27,029 nucleotides of DNA from an uncultured Opitutia bacterium. GTDB lineage: Bacteria > Verrucomicrobiota > Verrucomicrobiia > Opitutales > JABJCN01. A model generated the notes under the pieces. That model worked only from the letters and a program-made list of their open reading frames with translations, ran no database searches and had not been told where the DNA came from. Shown piece by piece: positions 1 through 7,637 of this stretch. The position numbers were made by a program, and so were the translations under genes. Within the stretch, counting starts at the first letter, position 1. Every line of letters begins with the position of its first letter. The stretch lies in the NCBI GenBank assembly GCA_913046175.1, contig CAJWSN010000003.1:1-27029 (forward strand). Direction: 5' to 3'.

Positions 1-2
1 GG

Positions 3-3000
3 CGACTGCCAGATGTGCAGCTTGCTCCTTCCGGTCACTTCCTCGTCTTCGCGTCGGGCAAGGGATCACAGGATGCCGGTGGATATTACCACACAAACTT
101 CCGGCTGCAGAATGCCGGTGAGTATCTGGCACTAACCAAGGGAGGCAAGCCGATCTCTGAATTCCACCCGGCATATCCGAGGCAGTATGCGGATGTATCG
201 TTTGGAGTCGCCCAGCCTGCCAGGGGAGATTCACTTGTTGCCATGGATGGCGAGGTGCGATACCTCGTGCCCGATTCCGGTGTCCTGCAGCAGACTTGGA
301 CTGGCAAGGCGGACAACGAACCATTTGACGATTCCGAGGCATCCGGTTGGGTGCGCGGACTTCAGGGTCTAGGCTTTGACCTTGAGTCCGAACAAACTGT
401 GGAGTTGCCTCAACCTTACGGATACTGGACATTCGATGGTGATGTGGAGGATCGTTCGACGTTTCACCATCCCACTTCAAACAATGGCGCCACTTTCAGT
501 GACGAGTTTCCACCACTCATCGGAATGGGGCAGGCCCTGAAGTTCTCAGGCAGCCAATATGTAAGCATCGTGATCGATTTGGCCGAGAGTGGCAGCACAC
601 ATGCCTTCTGGTTCAAGACAACCACTCAAACAGCCGGCTTGTTCTGTGTGGTGGATTCAGATCTAGGCAACGGCGGCCATGACCGGCATATTTTTCTGCA
701 GAACGGCATACCCAGGACACGTATTTGGCAAACGGAAAACCTGATTGGGTCCAAGGATGGATTTAGTGATGGCAAGTGGCATCACCTGACCCATGTCTTT
801 GGCGCGAAAACCGGTGGCCAGAAACTATATGTAGACGGTGTTCTCATTGCCTCCGGAATCAAGTCAGCCTCCGACTTTCACTGGCAGAAAAAAGTCAACC
901 TGGGTTTCTCCAATGATGCCGGGAACAAGTACTTCACCGGCTGGCTGGATGAATTGGCAATCTGGAGCGATGAGTTGAACGAAGAGCAGATCATGGCGCT
1001 GGCCAACGGGCAGGCTCAACCAGGCACCTCGTCGGGATTTGCCAGATTTATCAACACCCCAATCCATGATCAGGTATTCCGTAAGGGCACCTCTGTCTAT
1101 TTGCGTTTTCCTTTTGATCTTGGCTTCCCCCTGGAGGCGGATGTCCTTCGCCTCAATGCAAGGTATGAAGACGGTTTCGTTGCATGGTTGAACGGGAGCG
1201 AGATTGCCCGGGACAATGCGGTCGCAGGTTTTTCATGGAATTCAAAAGCCCTTGTTGATCGTGAGAACAGCAAGGCCGTAACGCCCGTGACGTTTGATCT
1301 TTCCGCCATGAAATCGCTTCTTCGTGAAGGCTCGAATATCCTCGCAGTACAGATGGTCAACGATTCCCCGGAAAGCCCGAACATGTTCTTCTCGGCTGAA
1401 CTGGAACAATTTTCCAAGTCATTTGACCGGTACATGTTCAAGCCCACGCCGGAACAGGTAAATGGGCAGGGCGTTGTTGGGTTTGTTGCGGATGTAAAAT
1501 TTGGGCGTGAGGCCGGTCTTTTTGAGGAACCCATCGAAGTTCAACTGAGTTGCACCACCCCGGGTTCCACCATTGTTTTTTCTACAGATGGAAGTATCCC
1601 GACCCTGGTCAACGGAACGACGATTGCCCCATCAGGCGACATGTTGCCAACTTCGGCAAAGGTGACTCTTGATGACACCACGAATCTTCGGGCTGCCGCC
1701 TTCAAGTTAAATTGGCAACCTTCCCCCACCCGAACACGCACCTTTATTTTTCCACAAAAGGTGCTAAAGCAGTCCACCCCTCAACCAGCCATTGAGGGGT
1801 GGTCAGATTTTGCGATGGATTCCAGGGTTGTTGACAACCCCCAACCAGGTTACGACGTGAAAACCGCGCTTTATGCGTTGCCCTCGATTAGCCTGACTGC
1901 CCCGATGCCTGATTTTTTTGGCGACAATGGCATTTATACCAAGTCATCCTCGCGTGGTCCGGATTGGGAGAGGCCCATATCCTTCGAAATCCTTTACCCC
2001 GATGGCAGAAAAGGATTTCAGGCAGACGCCGGAGCCCAGATGCACGGAAACTCAAGCCGTAACCACGGCTTTACACCAAAGAACCCGATCCGTGTGGAGT
2101 TTAAGGCGAAATATGGGCCAACCAAGCTTCGGTACCAGTTGTTTGAGGACTCCAAACGGGACAGCTTCGATCAGGTTCTCCTTCGCCCCTGCAGCACCGA
2201 TTCTTGGCCCGTACGTGCCGGCAACCATGTCCTCGGGGTTCAGCGGTGGCATCCTGACCATGGCACCTACATGCGCGACCAGTATATGCGCAACCTTCAA
2301 AATGAAATGGGTGAATACGCTCCCCATGGGCGCTACATGCACCTTTACCTCAACGGCCTCTACTGGGGTGTCTACAATGTGGCCGAGCGTCCGAGCCAGC
2401 ATTCCAATGCCTCCTATTTTGGGGGAGGAAAGGAGGAGTGGGATGTGATCAAGGACTTTGCGGAGCTGGAGGCTGGGGACAAGGCTGCATGGAACCAAAT
2501 GATCTCCCTTGTCAACGGTGACATGACAAACGAGACCAACTTCCAAAAACTTCAGGGCCGCAATCCAGATGGCACGGAGAACCCGGACATTGAGGACTTC
2601 CTTAATGTGGATAACCTGATTGACTATATGATCCAGCATATACACGCCGGGGCAGAGGATTGGCCGGACCATAATTACTGGGCCGCCCGGCGCAAAGGAT
2701 CGCATAGTACCGGATTCCATTTTGTCACCTGGGATCAGGAAATTTCCAATGACTCCCTTGTCCGTACCCATACCCGCGTTCCGAATCGCTTTGAAGATCC
2801 AATCTCTCGCCACGGACCTTCCTATGTCTACGGCAAGCTGATGGTGAACGAGACCTACAAGTGGGCCTTCATAGACCGTGTTCACCGGCATATGTTCAAT
2901 GATGGTCTTCTTACGCCGGAAAACAACCGCTCCAGATGGGCACGCCTTCAGATTATACTGGACAAGGCGATTGTTGCCGAGTCCGCCCGATGGGGGGACG

Positions 3001-5336
3001 CCCGGCGCAATCCGCCCTATACGCGTGAGGACGATTGGCTCAAGGAAATGGCATTCATGCAGGCCCCGGGAGGTTACTGGGACCAGATTCACCCAATTGT
3101 CATTCAGCGATTCCGCAACGTTGGGCTTTATCCAAATGTTGAGGCCCCCGTCCTTGCACAGCATGGAGGAAAAATTGAGACTGACTTTCTGCTCGCCATG
3201 AACACGCCCGGGAACAGCGGCTCCATTCGCTACACCCTGGATGGCAGTGATCCCCGCCTGCGTGGAGATCAACTTAATCCTGCTGCATCGGTCTACACGG
3301 CCCCGTTTCCCCTTTTGGGAAACCTTGTTGTTGTAAAGGCCCGCACCTTGATGAACGGAAAGTGGAGCGCACTCACGGAAGCAACCTTCCTGCGCACAAC
3401 CATTATTGAGGCCGCAGCGAACCTGGCCATCACTGCCATAAACTACACCCCCTTCAAGCCGCTTTTTAGCGAATTGGTCGCCAATCCAAACCTTGTTGCC
3501 GAAGATTTCGAGTTTATCGAGTTGATGAACACTGGAAACACGGTAATCCAGCTTGAGGGTATTCATTTTGAGTCCGGCAACCCCTTCGAGGAATTTGTCT
3601 TTACCCAGCAGATACTGCAGCCAGGCGCCCCGATGCTGCTTGTCCGAAACCGGGACGCCTTTGAGATCCGTTACGGCACGGGCCTGCCCATCTTCGGCAA
3701 CTACAGTGGCAAGTTGAGCAACTCCGGCGAGTCCGTGCGACTTCTTGCCGCAGATGGCTCGACCCTGCTTGATTTCCAGTATGACACCAGTGGTTCCTGG
3801 CCTGGCCGTGCCGACGGGAAGGGGAGTGTCCTTGAACTCATTGACCCCGTTAAGCCGGTCAGCGACTCCTCCAACTGGCGTTCCAGCATTGCATTCCTTG
3901 GTTCACCAGGAGTGAAGCCTGCCTCTCCAGCTCCGGGCATACTTATCAATGAAGTGCTCTCCCACACCGACCTGCCTCTGGTTGACTCGGTCGAACTCCA
4001 TAATCCCACGGCAGATGGGGACAATCTCTCTGGTTGGTGGCTCAGTGACTCCGACAGCAATTACACAAAGTACCAAATTCCTACAGGAATGACCCTTGCT
4101 CCTGGAGCCTATCTTGTCCTTGATGAAAAGGACTTCAATCCCACGCCTGAAACCCCGGCCCAGAATCATTTCTCCTTCAGTAGTGCCAAAGGCGACGAAA
4201 TCCACCTGCTGGCAGGCTCCATTGGAAATTCTCAACCCACAGTTTTTGTCGACAAGGTGGAGTTTGGTGCTGCGCTTAATGGAATCTCCTTCGGACTTGT
4301 TCCCGATGGCTCCACGAATGGAAACCTCTTTCCAAACACAACGATTACCCTTGGGGCCAAAAACAGTGGACCAAGATTTGGGCCGCTTGTCATAAGCGAA
4401 ATTCTATACAATCCGGATGTGGCTACAGGCCAGGACACCAACGATCTGGAATTTCTTGAAGTGCACAATTCAGGAACGAAAACGGTGGATCTTACCAATT
4501 GGAGAATTCGAGGTGGAGTGGATTTTGATTTTCCTGCCGGGTCCAGGCTGGCGGCTAGCGGGACGCTTGTTATTCTCAGTTTTGACCCGGGAAGTCCTGT
4601 TGGGATTGAAAAGGCTCTCCTCTTTGAGGCAACTTATGGAATTAAGGTGGATGGGCGTTTTATCGGAGGTTACTCAGGGAGCCTGTCTGATTTTGGGGAG
4701 AGAATCACCCTGCAAATGGCAGACAATCCTCCCCCCCAAGATCTGCAGTTTGTGCCCCATCCACTACATGATGAAGTGCGCTTTTATGTGGGGGGGGACT
4801 GGCCGACTGCTTTGGGCACAGGGAAATCCCTGAATCGTCTGGCTCCCGGGGGATACGGGCATGAACCAGAAAGTTGGAATGTGGACGAATCGACACCCGG
4901 CTCACATGGGGTTCCTGTTGCAGACAATGATGACGATGGTCTTCCCGATGCGTGGGAGTTGGAGTATTTCGGTGATACCATACCGTCGGCCCTCGCAGAC
5001 ATTGACGGTGATGGCGTATCCAATGCCTTGGAATATGCCCTTGCTTCCAATCCTGCAAATGCTTCATCTGTTCCGGCCATAGCCACAGGGTTACAGGAGG
5101 ATTCCCTGTCTTATTTCACTTTTACCTACACCCGTCGTGCAGGGGTTCCTGGGCTGGCCTTTTCCATTCAGAGTTCTCCAGACCTGAAAGATTGGGAAGA
5201 CGCCTCGCCGCATCTTGAAATCCTAGCTGGCCCGATCTTTAATACCGATGGGACAGAGACTTTGACTCTACGTGACAAGCGTTCTGTCTCTGAGACCAAG
5301 ATTCGTTTTCTGCGGCTGACAGTTGCAATAGATTAA
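3..5336 (+). CDS. Giant secreted multidomain protein with LamG, CotH-kinase-like, chitobiase-like and lamin-tail domains (5' end outside window)
   Basis: The reading frame is open from the window edge, so the protein is truncated at its N-terminus. The GTG at 15 is internal: the residues around it (PDVQLAPSGHFLVFASGK) read as the middle of a lamin-tail domain. Numbering from that GTG, the order is: lamin-tail remnant (1-50), LamG/concanavalin-like domain (about 133-330), a beta-sandwich module (about 338-466), chitobiase-C-terminal-like domain (about 503-580), CotH-like domain (about 639-1030; MHGNSSR, LYLNGLYWGVYNVAERPS, FVTWDQE), a second chitobiase-like domain (about 1040-1128; YTLDGSDPR), three lamin-tail domains (about 1150-1290, 1307-1446, 1457-1610), calcium-type repeats (DNDDDGLPDAWELEYFGD, DIDGDGVSNALEYALASNP; about 1637-1680) and a C-terminal beta region. 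CotH proteins include spore-coat protein kinases; whether this one phosphorylates anything is unknown. An extracellular or cell-surface role is inferred from the modules; the signal peptide would lie upstream. No PEP-CTERM or LPXTG anchor is visible at the C-terminus. Confidence 0.9.
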   Translation, partial: RLPDVQLAPSGHFLVFASGKGSQDAGGYYHTNFRLQNAGEYLALTKGGKPISEFHPAYPRQYADVSFGVAQPARGDSLVAMDGEVRYLVPDSGVLQQTWTGKADNEPFDDSEASGWVRGLQGLGFDLESEQTVELPQPYGYWTFDGDVEDRSTFHHPTSNNGATFSDEFPPLIGMGQALKFSGSQYVSIVIDLAESGSTHAFWFKTTTQTAGLFCVVDSDLGNGGHDRHIFLQNGIPRTRIWQTENLIGSKDGFSDGKWHHLTHVFGAKTGGQKLYVDGVLIASGIKSASDFHWQKKVNLGFSNDAGNKYFTGWLDELAIWSDELNEEQIMALANGQAQPGTSSGFARFINTPIHDQVFRKGTSVYLRFPFDLGFPLEADVLRLNARYEDGFVAWLNGSEIARDNAVAGFSWNSKALVDRENSKAVTPVTFDLSAMKSLLREGSNILAVQMVNDSPESPNMFFSAELEQFSKSFDRYMFKPTPEQVNGQGVVGFVADVKFGREAGLFEEPIEVQLSCTTPGSTIVFSTDGSIPTLVNGTTIAPSGDMLPTSAKVTLDDTTNLRAAAFKLNWQPSPTRTRTFIFPQKVLKQSTPQPAIEGWSDFAMDSRVVDNPQPGYDVKTALYALPSISLTAPMPDFFGDNGIYTKSSSRGPDWERPISFEILYPDGRKGFQADAGAQMHGNSSRNHGFTPKNPIRVEFKAKYGPTKLRYQLFEDSKRDSFDQVLLRPCSTDSWPVRAGNHVLGVQRWHPDHGTYMRDQYMRNLQNEMGEYAPHGRYMHLYLNGLYWGVYNVAERPSQHSNASYFGGGKEEWDVIKDFAELEAGDKAAWNQMISLVNGDMTNETNFQKLQGRNPDGTENPDIEDFLNVDNLIDYMIQHIHAGAEDWPDHNYWAARRKGSHSTGFHFVTWDQEISNDSLVRTHTRVPNRFEDPISRHGPSYVYGKLMVNETYKWAFIDRVHRHMFNDGLLTPENNRSRWARLQIILDKAIVAESARWGDARRNPPYTREDDWLKEMAFMQAPGGYWDQIHPIVIQRFRNVGLYPNVEAPVLAQHGGKIETDFLLAMNTPGNSGSIRYTLDGSDPRLRGDQLNPAASVYTAPFPLLGNLVVVKARTLMNGKWSALTEATFLRTTIIEAAANLAITAINYTPFKPLFSELVANPNLVAEDFEFIELMNTGNTVIQLEGIHFESGNPFEEFVFTQQILQPGAPMLLVRNRDAFEIRYGTGLPIFGNYSGKLSNSGESVRLLAADGSTLLDFQYDTSGSWPGRADGKGSVLELIDPVKPVSDSSNWRSSIAFLGSPGVKPASPAPGILINEVLSHTDLPLVDSVELHNPTADGDNLSGWWLSDSDSNYTKYQIPTGMTLAPGAYLVLDEKDFNPTPETPAQNHFSFSSAKGDEIHLLAGSIGNSQPTVFVDKVEFGAALNGISFGLVPDGSTNGNLFPNTTITLGAKNSGPRFGPLVISEILYNPDVATGQDTNDLEFLEVHNSGTKTVDLTNWRIRGGVDFDFPAGSRLAASGTLVILSFDPGSPVGIEKALLFEATYGIKVDGRFIGGYSGSLSDFGERITLQMADNPPPQDLQFVPHPLHDEVRFYVGGDWPTALGTGKSLNRLAPGGYGHEPESWNVDESTPGSHGVPVADNDDDGLPDAWELEYFGDTIPSALADIDGDGVSNALEYALASNPANASSVPAIATGLQEDSLSYFTFTYTRRAGVPGLAFSIQSSPDLKDWEDASPHLEILAGPIFNTDGTETLTLRDKRSVSETKIRFLRLTVAID
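4731..4797 (+). repeat. Pair of homopolymer tracts (C7 and G8) inside the giant CotH-protein gene
   Basis: A run of seven C (4731-4737) and a run of eight G (4790-4797) lie 52 bp apart in the last lamin-tail domain. The frame is intact in this sequence. Long G/C runs are prone to slipped-strand errors both in vivo and in sequencing; a one-base change at either would remove the calcium-repeat and C-terminal regions. Confidence 0.6.
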
Positions 5337-5417
5337 CTCTTCTCGCATTAACCCAGGACTGAATTGCGTTCCTGTGTGGATTCAAGGCGACGTGGAGCCG
5401 CAGCAGTATTAATTGCA

Positions 5418-5435
5418 GCCCAATTGCTTTTGGGC
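5418..5435 (+). terminator. Possible weak terminator of the CotH-protein gene
   Basis: GCCCAA (5418-5423) pairs perfectly with TTGGGC (5430-5435) across a six-base loop, about 80 bp after the stop codon. What follows is only 'atgttt', so the U-tract is poor and the call is weak. Confidence 0.25.
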
Positions 5436-5524
5436 ATGTTTCCATAAGGCAAATGGAAGGCTTTTCGCTGCAGTTAAGCTCGTTGGTCAAGGAAAGACGT
5501 ATCCCCCCGCGCCCATAACCAGGC

Positions 5525-5608
5525 CAGGCAGCAGAAGCACCTGCCTGCGCCTTGTCCGCGTGTACTGGTTGCCAGGCTGTTTTTTTGTTGTCCAGCCTGT
5601 CTTCAGGC
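5525..5608. repeat. Cluster of CAGGC/GCCTG inverted repeats (three possible hairpins)
   Basis: Hairpin A is CAGGCAG (5525-5531) with CTGCCTG (5541-5547) and a 9-base loop. Hairpin B is CAGGCTG (5573-5579) with CAGCCTG (5593-5599) and a 13-base spacer that contains a run of T. Hairpin C is GCCTG (5595-5599) with CAGGC (5604-5608) and the tetraloop tctt. B and C share an arm and are mutually exclusive. The pentamer CAGGC or its complement recurs five times in 84 bp. It may be a structured 3' UTR, a terminator region or an unannotated RNA; the sequence does not decide. Confidence 0.45.
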
Positions 5609-5617
5609 ACAGGTGCT

Positions 5618-5635
5618 GTTTTATTTTAATAAAAC
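5618..5635. repeat. AT-rich palindrome
   Basis: GTTTTATT (5618-5625) is perfectly complementary to AATAAAAC (5628-5635) with a two-base centre. It lies beyond the stop of the possible small minus-strand gene at 5659-5898, so it could help end that transcript, or be a protein-binding site. Confidence 0.4.
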
Positions 5636-5658
5636 AATATTTTAAATTATATCTGTTT

Positions 5659-5898
5659 CTAAGTAGATATAGACTTCATTTGGTTAAACAATTTGCGAAC
5701 TTTATCCTTCACCTCGGGCCGTTCAATTTCTTGCTCCCTGAGTTCCGCATGATCGCCGCCTCTGTTGGATCGGGATAACACCAGGATCTGTTCATAGATG
5801 CTCTGCTGTTTGACTTTCAGAGCATGAATTGTGTTTAGATCCAGCTCGGTGACGATCTCTGTGTTGGTTGGTCTGTTTGGGTGAGATTTTACTGCCAT
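5659..5898 (-). CDS. Small hypothetical protein (79 aa), charged and helical-looking
   Basis: I do not recognise this protein. The frame runs from ATG to TAG without interruption and uses an ordinary mix of codons. The product is hydrophilic, begins MAVKSHPNRPTNTEIV, has no membrane segment or signal peptide, and its second half is rich in Glu, Lys, Arg and Gln (around AELREQEIERPEVKDKVRKL), which suggests helix. No convincing Shine-Dalgarno site precedes the start; the upstream DNA is AT-rich and carries a repeated motif (see 5946-6012). It stands alone between two oppositely oriented larger genes, downstream of uvrC in the same direction but 210 bp away. It may be a real small gene, a remnant of a larger one, or chance; its length alone does not prove coding. 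Confidence 0.45.
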   Translation of the reverse strand: MAVKSHPNRPTNTEIVTELDLNTIHALKVKQQSIYEQILVLSRSNRGGDHAELREQEIERPEVKDKVRKLFNQMKSIST

Positions 5899-5945
5899 GT
5901 GTACATAATTAGAAGTTACACGCCTACCCGAAACTAACTAATGTA

Positions 5946-6012
5946 AACGTGCAATAAAAATATAACGTAAAATACCTATATTAGCGTATCTACTAACGTG
6001 TAATATAAATAT
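5946..6012. repeat. Duplicated 18-bp AT-rich motif, spaced 49 bp
   Basis: AACGTGCAATAAAAATAT (5946-5963) and AACGTGTAATATAAATAT (5995-6012) match at 16 of 18 positions. A shorter inverted relative, GTTACACG, lies near 5915, closer to the start of the 79-residue minus-strand frame, and 'TAACGT' occurs again between the two copies. Placement upstream of that frame suggests operator sites or a promoter region, but this is inference. Confidence 0.5.
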
Positions 6013-6060
6013 TTTATGAACCTACAGAAATCCCAAGCTGTTCAAGCATGATTCATCCAG

Positions 6061-6108
6061 CCTGAACTTCAGGATTTGGTGTGGGGAGCGAAAGAGAGGG
6101 CTTTGCCC
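6061..6108. repeat. Short inverted repeats just past the uvrC stop
   Basis: CCTGAACTTCAGG (6061-6073) is an odd palindrome, and GGGCTTTGCCC (6098-6108) is a short stem abutting the uvrC stop codon. Read on the minus strand neither is followed by a clear T-run, so a classical uvrC terminator cannot be claimed. Confidence 0.3.
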
Positions 6109-7578
6109 CTAAATATTGCGCAAAAACTCCAACAACTCCTTGGCGAGAGATGGCCCGATGCCCTCGACTTGACGGAGATTCTCCTCGGTCGCCTTGCGCA
6201 GTTTGGCCAGAGACTTGAAATGAAGGAGGAGTCTCTGTCGGCGAACCGGGCCCACTCCAGGAAGATCGTCGAGCACGGAGTCTCGAATGCGTTTTCGGCG
6301 AATGCTGACATTGAAATCCTTGGCAAAACGATGGGCTTCATCCCGAAGCCTCTGAAGAAGTTTCAGGGACGGGTCCCGCCGGGGCAGAAGCAAGTCGGGT
6401 CGATTTCCTGGAAAGACGATGGCCTCCTGTTTTTTCGCCAACCCCACGAGCCGCGGCCTTGGCAGGCGCAGTTTATTGAATGCCTCCAGTGCGGCGTTGA
6501 CCTGACCTATGCCTCCGTCAATTACGACAAGGTCTGGAAAAGGTTTTTTCTCATTGTGAAGGCGCAGGTAACGTCGACCCACCACTTCACACATGGCCTT
6601 GTAATCATCGTTGCCGATGAAACTTTTTATTTTGTAACGGCGGTATTGGTTTTTGTCGGGGGCCCCATCCCGGAAATGCACCATGGATGCGACAACGAAG
6701 GACCCGGAGATGTGGGAGATATCGAAACATTCCATGTGCCTGGGAATTCCTGGCAAATCAAGCACCTGTCGAAGCCCGGCAAGGTTCTCAACCAAGTCGT
6801 CCTTGGGGTTGGGGACGTGTTTGAATTTGCGTGTTGGAGATATGGTCCTGCGCAGGGCCTGGCACAGGTCCCGAAGTTCAGCGGCCTTTTCAAAATCAAG
6901 ATTTTGTGCCGATTCCTCCATTTCAATTTCAAGCTCCTTGAGCCATTCCCTTGATTTGCCTTGAAGAAACTGGCATGCTTGTTCCACACGACCACGATAT
7001 TCATCCAGGGTCATTTCATTGGGGTGTCCGTAAATTTCGGCCCGTGCATCCTGGTACAGGCGGAACCTGCCGTCTTTCACTGTGGATGGGTTGGTGTTGC
7101 CCTGCAGGATACCGAACCGCTTCTGCATCTCAGAAAGAGTGGTGCGTAATAGATTGGCATACGCAAATGGACCGAAGTACCTGGACTGCTGGTCTTTTTT
7201 CGTGCGTACGAGGCGAAACCTGGGGATTGGACTTTGAACATCAACCCGGACGAGCAGGAATCTTTTGTCATCTGTGAAATCGGTGTTGTAGCGGGGTTTG
7301 TTCTGTTTGATAAGCCTTCCTTCAAGAAGCAGGGCCTCGGCCTCGGAGCGAACCTCCAGGATTTCAAAGTCGCAGACCAGGCTGAGCATGGCGGCTATCT
7401 TTGGCTGCTCCATGGAGAACTTTCGGGATGCCTGAAAGTAGGTCGAGACTCTCTTCTTCAAGTCCTTCGCCTTGCCGACGTAGAGAATTTGTCCAAACCT
7501 GTCCTTCATAAGGTAGACTCCCGGACCATGAGGAAGTCCCCTGACTTTTTCCTTTAAATCAATTTGTGGTACCGCCAT
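6109..7578 (-). CDS. uvrC: Excinuclease ABC subunit C, compact form (489 aa)
   Basis: UvrC makes both incisions around bulky DNA lesions after UvrA and UvrB have located them. The GIY-YIG nuclease domain is at about 14-95 (GVY 20-22, YVG 33-35, R43). A UVR helix pair that would bind UvrB is at about 213-248 (QNLDFEKAAELRD). The RNase-H-like nuclease keeps its key acidic and His residues (ECFDISH with D286, IDGGIGQ with D354, RDEAHRFA with H416), and two helix-hairpin-helix motifs close the protein (LPGVGP, VEGIGP). Against the roughly 610-residue E. coli protein, about 110 residues between the UVR motif and ECFDISH are missing. The segment that normally carries four Cys (pattern 'C...PCLQYQIGRCLGPC') instead reads FGILQGN...RFRLYQDARAEIYG, with none. 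ATG at 7578 fits the family start; it is divergent from cinA. Function is confident; the architecture is unusual. Confidence 0.95.
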   Translation of the reverse strand: MAVPQIDLKEKVRGLPHGPGVYLMKDRFGQILYVGKAKDLKKRVSTYFQASRKFSMEQPKIAAMLSLVCDFEILEVRSEAEALLLEGRLIKQNKPRYNTDFTDDKRFLLVRVDVQSPIPRFRLVRTKKDQQSRYFGPFAYANLLRTTLSEMQKRFGILQGNTNPSTVKDGRFRLYQDARAEIYGHPNEMTLDEYRGRVEQACQFLQGKSREWLKELEIEMEESAQNLDFEKAAELRDLCQALRRTISPTRKFKHVPNPKDDLVENLAGLRQVLDLPGIPRHMECFDISHISGSFVVASMVHFRDGAPDKNQYRRYKIKSFIGNDDYKAMCEVVGRRYLRLHNEKKPFPDLVVIDGGIGQVNAALEAFNKLRLPRPRLVGLAKKQEAIVFPGNRPDLLLPRRDPSLKLLQRLRDEAHRFAKDFNVSIRRKRIRDSVLDDLPGVGPVRRQRLLLHFKSLAKLRKATEENLRQVEGIGPSLAKELLEFLRNI

Positions 7579-7592
7579 TGTGTGCTACTTTC

Positions 7593-7621
7593 TTTTTAAA
7601 TTTTACCTCCCAGCTTGTCCA
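7593..7621 (-). promoter_or_regulatory. Candidate sigma-70-type promoter for uvrC
   Basis: On the minus strand, TGGACA (7616-7621) is separated by 17 bp from TAAAAA (7593-7598), about 15 bp before the uvrC ATG. Matches are 5/6 and 4/6 to the usual consensus. The whole uvrC-cinA gap is only 59 bp, so both genes must be served from here or from within each other. Confidence 0.3.
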
Positions 7622-7637
7622 ATTCTGGAATACACCA

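Larger units (their letters stand above)
5337..5658. other. Gene-poor interval downstream of the giant CotH-protein gene
   Basis: This 322-bp stretch follows the TAA of the CotH-protein gene. Open frames here on either strand have no recognisable protein character. The interval holds several short inverted repeats (described separately) and becomes very AT-rich after about 5615. No tRNA or known riboswitch pattern was recognised by eye. Confidence 0.5.

Noticed and set aside
2052..3566. 504-codon open frame on the minus strand inside the CotH-protein gene
   Set aside because: It lies wholly antisense to a strongly supported coding region, has no recognisable domain, and its composition looks like a reverse-frame shadow.
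5413..5778. 121-codon plus-strand frame in the gene-poor interval
   Set aside because: Cys-, Phe- and Trp-rich nonsense-like composition, runs through the hairpin cluster, overlaps the better minus-strand candidate and has no ribosome binding site.
5337..6108. Possible insertion-sequence remnant or CRISPR array in the gene-poor island
   Set aside because: No transposase fragment, terminal inverted repeats with target duplication, or regularly spaced identical repeats were found; the two 18-bp copies alone are not an array.
6076..6954. 292-codon open frame on the plus strand antisense to uvrC
   Set aside because: uvrC on the other strand has clear family motifs throughout; this frame has none.
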